A DNA stretch of 64,000 bases, from assembly GCF_000691805.2 (NCBI RefSeq), contig NZ_DF820488.1, forward strand, positions 86,542 to 150,541, read 5' to 3'. The notes under the pieces are model-generated. The model searched no databases, was not told the DNA's origin, and saw nothing but the letters and a program-made list of their open reading frames with translations. Both the position numbers and the translations under genes were made by a program. Shown here piece after piece: positions 62,764-64,000 of this stretch; position 1 is the stretch's first letter; each line of letters begins with the position of its first letter. This DNA comes from Weissella oryzae SG25. GTDB taxonomy: Bacteria; Bacillota; Bacilli; Lactobacillales; Lactobacillaceae.

Positions 62764-64000
62764 TTACTTATTATTTTTTCTACGCTTAATTCCTAATAAT
62801 GCCAACAATAGAATCAACTCGCCAAACATCTGCACTGATTCACCATTTACCATACCAGTATCTGGTAATGAATCATTATGTGGCAAATTGTTTGAACCAT
62901 TGTTTGTATCTGACGTTGAATTGCTGTCTGATGTTGAATCACTATCTGAAATCGAGTCGCTCGTTGAATCTGACATTGAATCACTCATTGAGTCGGACGT
63001 TGAATCGCTGTCTGAAATTGAGTCACTTGTCGAGTCTGATGTTGAATCTGATATGCTATCTGATTCTGAATCACTCATTGAATCTGAAATTGAGTCGCTG
63101 TCTGAAATTGAGTCACTCATTGAATCGGACGTTGAATCGCTGTCTGAAATTGAATCACTATCTGAAATTGAATCTGATGTTGAATCTGATACACTATCTG
63201 ATTCTGAGTCACTGATTGAATCTGGTGTAGATTCACTATCTGAAATTGAGTCACTCATTGAATCGGATCCACTTTCAGAATCACTGTCTGAGATTGAGTC
63301 ACTCGTTGAATCGGACGTTGAGTCACTATCTGAAATTGAATCACTTAATGAGTCGGACGTTGAGTCACTATCTGAGATTGAATCACTTAGTGAATCTGAT
63401 GTTGAATCGCTATCTGAGATTGAGTCACTCATTGAATCTGATGTTGAGTCACTATCTGAAATTGAATCTGACATTGAGTCTGAATCGCTGATTGAATCTG
63501 ACGTTGAATCACTGTCTGAAATTGAGTCACTCATTGAATCTGACGTTGAATCACTATCTGAAATTGAGTCACTTAGTGAATCTGATGTTGAATCGCTATC
63601 TGATGTTGAGTCACTTAGTGAATCTGATGTTGAGTCACTGTCTGAGATTGAATCACTCATTGAATCGGACGTTGAATCACTATCTGAAATTGAATCACTC
63701 ATTGAATCTGATGTTGAATCGCTATCTGAAATTGAGTCACTCATTGAATCTGATGTTGAATCGCTATCTGAAATTGAGTCACTCATTGAATCTGACGTTG
63801 AATCACTATCCGAGATTGAGTCACTCATTGAATCGGACGTTGAATCACTGTCGGAGATTGAGTCACTCATTGAATCTGACGTCGAATCACTGTCTGAGAT
63901 TGAGTCACTCATTGAATCGGACGTTGAGTCACTGTCTGAAATTGAGTCACTCATTGAATCGGATGTTGAATCACTGTCTGAGATTGAGTCACTTAGTGAA
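62764..64000 (-). CDS. Ser-Asp repeat surface protein with LPDTG anchor, 5' end outside window
   Basis: At least 412 codons; the frame is open to base 64000, so the N-terminus, signal and binding region are missing. Residues are almost only Ser and Asp with Ile, Thr, Met, Leu or Glu, in a 14-residue period ([14 protein letters not shown]). The end has LPDTG, a hydrophobic segment and KRRKNNK, a full sortase signal. This is a stalk-type adhesin like SdrC/clumping factor or a serine-rich glycoprotein; which one needs the missing end. No SecA2/SecY2 genes are in the window. Confidence 0.9.
   Translation of the reverse strand, partial: SLSDSISDSDSTSDSMSDSISDSDSTSDSMSDSISDSDSTSDSMSDSISDSDSTSDSMSDSISDSDSTSDSMSDSISDSDSTSDSMSDSISDSDSTSDSMSDSISDSDSTSDSMSDSISDSDSTSDSLSDSTSDSDSTSDSLSDSISDSDSTSDSMSDSISDSDSTSDSISDSDSMSDSISDSDSTSDSMSDSISDSDSTSDSLSDSISDSDSTSDSLSDSISDSDSTSDSTSDSISDSDSESGSDSMSDSISDSESTPDSISDSESDSVSDSTSDSISDSDSISDSDSTSDSMSDSISDSDSISDSMSDSESDSISDSTSDSTSDSISDSDSTSDSMSDSMSDSTSDSISDSDSTSDSNSTSDTNNGSNNLPHNDSLPDTGMVNGESVQMFGELILLLALLGIKRRKNNK
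62935..64000 (-). repeat. 42-base tandem repeats coding Ser-Asp units
   Basis: About 25 copies of a 42-base unit (minus-strand core GATTCAATGAGTGACTCAAT), with third-position variation (TCA/TCG, GAT/GAC) and a more irregular part at 63000-63290. The array runs off the window and is prone to length change. Confidence 0.9.

Noticed and set aside
62935..64000. Regular 42-base repeats that could look like a CRISPR array
   Set aside because: There are no distinct spacers; the repeats are in frame and encode Ser-Asp units ending in an LPDTG anchor. ORFs on the opposite strand are shadows.
1..64000. Insertion sequences, prophage or conjugative element genes
   Set aside because: No transposase, integrase, relaxase or phage structural protein is seen in any frame of the window.

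Overview
The window is AT-rich chromosomal DNA from a low-GC Gram-positive lactic acid bacterium (Lactobacillales; most like the Leuconostoc/Weissella/Periweissella part of Lactobacillaceae). The clues are a CitI-type citrate lyase locus with malic enzyme, KxYKxGKxW-type signal peptides, LPxTG and WxL surface proteins, a RbsU-type ribose porter, a NADH peroxidase, a haem catalase and a tyrosine T-box. The species call is inference; there is no rRNA gene to anchor it. No transposase, integrase, phage gene or CRISPR array was seen.

Layout. 1-3.8 kb (minus): a cut-off Rgg-like regulator, then an acyl-CoA dehydrogenase-EtfB-EtfA operon. 4-13.5 kb: citrate fermentation. citC-D-E-F-X-G plus a coupled alpha/beta hydrolase form one minus-strand operon; the regulator citI diverges from it; mae (oxaloacetate decarboxylase/malic enzyme) and an AEC-family carrier form a second operon with the same promoter design. 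Citrate enters, is cleaved by CitDEF to acetate and oxaloacetate, and Mae turns oxaloacetate into pyruvate; CitC, CitX and CitG make the lyase active. 14-15.1 kb: a zinc-type binding protein behind two AdcR-like boxes. 15.2-18.1 kb: two polytopic membrane proteins of GT-C type. 18.5-22.9 kb: catalase, a small unknown gene, a Gtf3-like glycosyltransferase and a degenerate Fic protein. 23.5-25.6 kb: a beta-helix surface protein. 26.3-31.4 kb: an acetyltransferase, a PgaC/PgaD-like polysaccharide synthase pair and a Na+/H+ antiporter. 31.7-36.7 kb: NADH peroxidase, a T-box-controlled NhaC carrier (probably for tyrosine), a TMEM175-like channel and a quinone oxidoreductase-like enzyme. 36.9-45.4 kb: a giant 2027-residue repeat adhesin whose LPETN anchor has been split off by a frameshift, and a WxL protein. 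46-52.4 kb: small unknown genes, a C69 dipeptidase with a second TMEM175-like channel, and a MarR-GNAT-B3/4 operon divergent from a VOC protein. 52.4-55 kb: ribose operon rbsK-rbsD-rbsU. 55.3-62.4 kb: a baeRF-like protein, PgpA-like phosphatase, two small membrane proteins, mntH-usp, an orphan RelB-like antitoxin and an MFS carrier. 62.7-64 kb: the C-terminal part of a Ser-Asp repeat LPDTG protein that runs off the window.

Main points of interest: the frameshifted sorting signal of the giant adhesin; AdcR-type zinc boxes on a strong promoter in front of a cysteine-free, orphan binding protein; a tyrosine T-box followed by an 18-codon ORF before nhaC; an ETF of the kind seen with electron-bifurcating acyl-CoA dehydrogenases; a Fic protein that lacks two core active-site residues; and two decayed tRNA-like elements, each with a similar terminator, at nearly the same distance upstream of two surface-protein genes. 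I see no clear undescribed multi-gene system; the oddities are mostly regulatory or decay signals. Many starts were moved from the longest ORF to the codon that follows a Shine-Dalgarno (SD) sequence.
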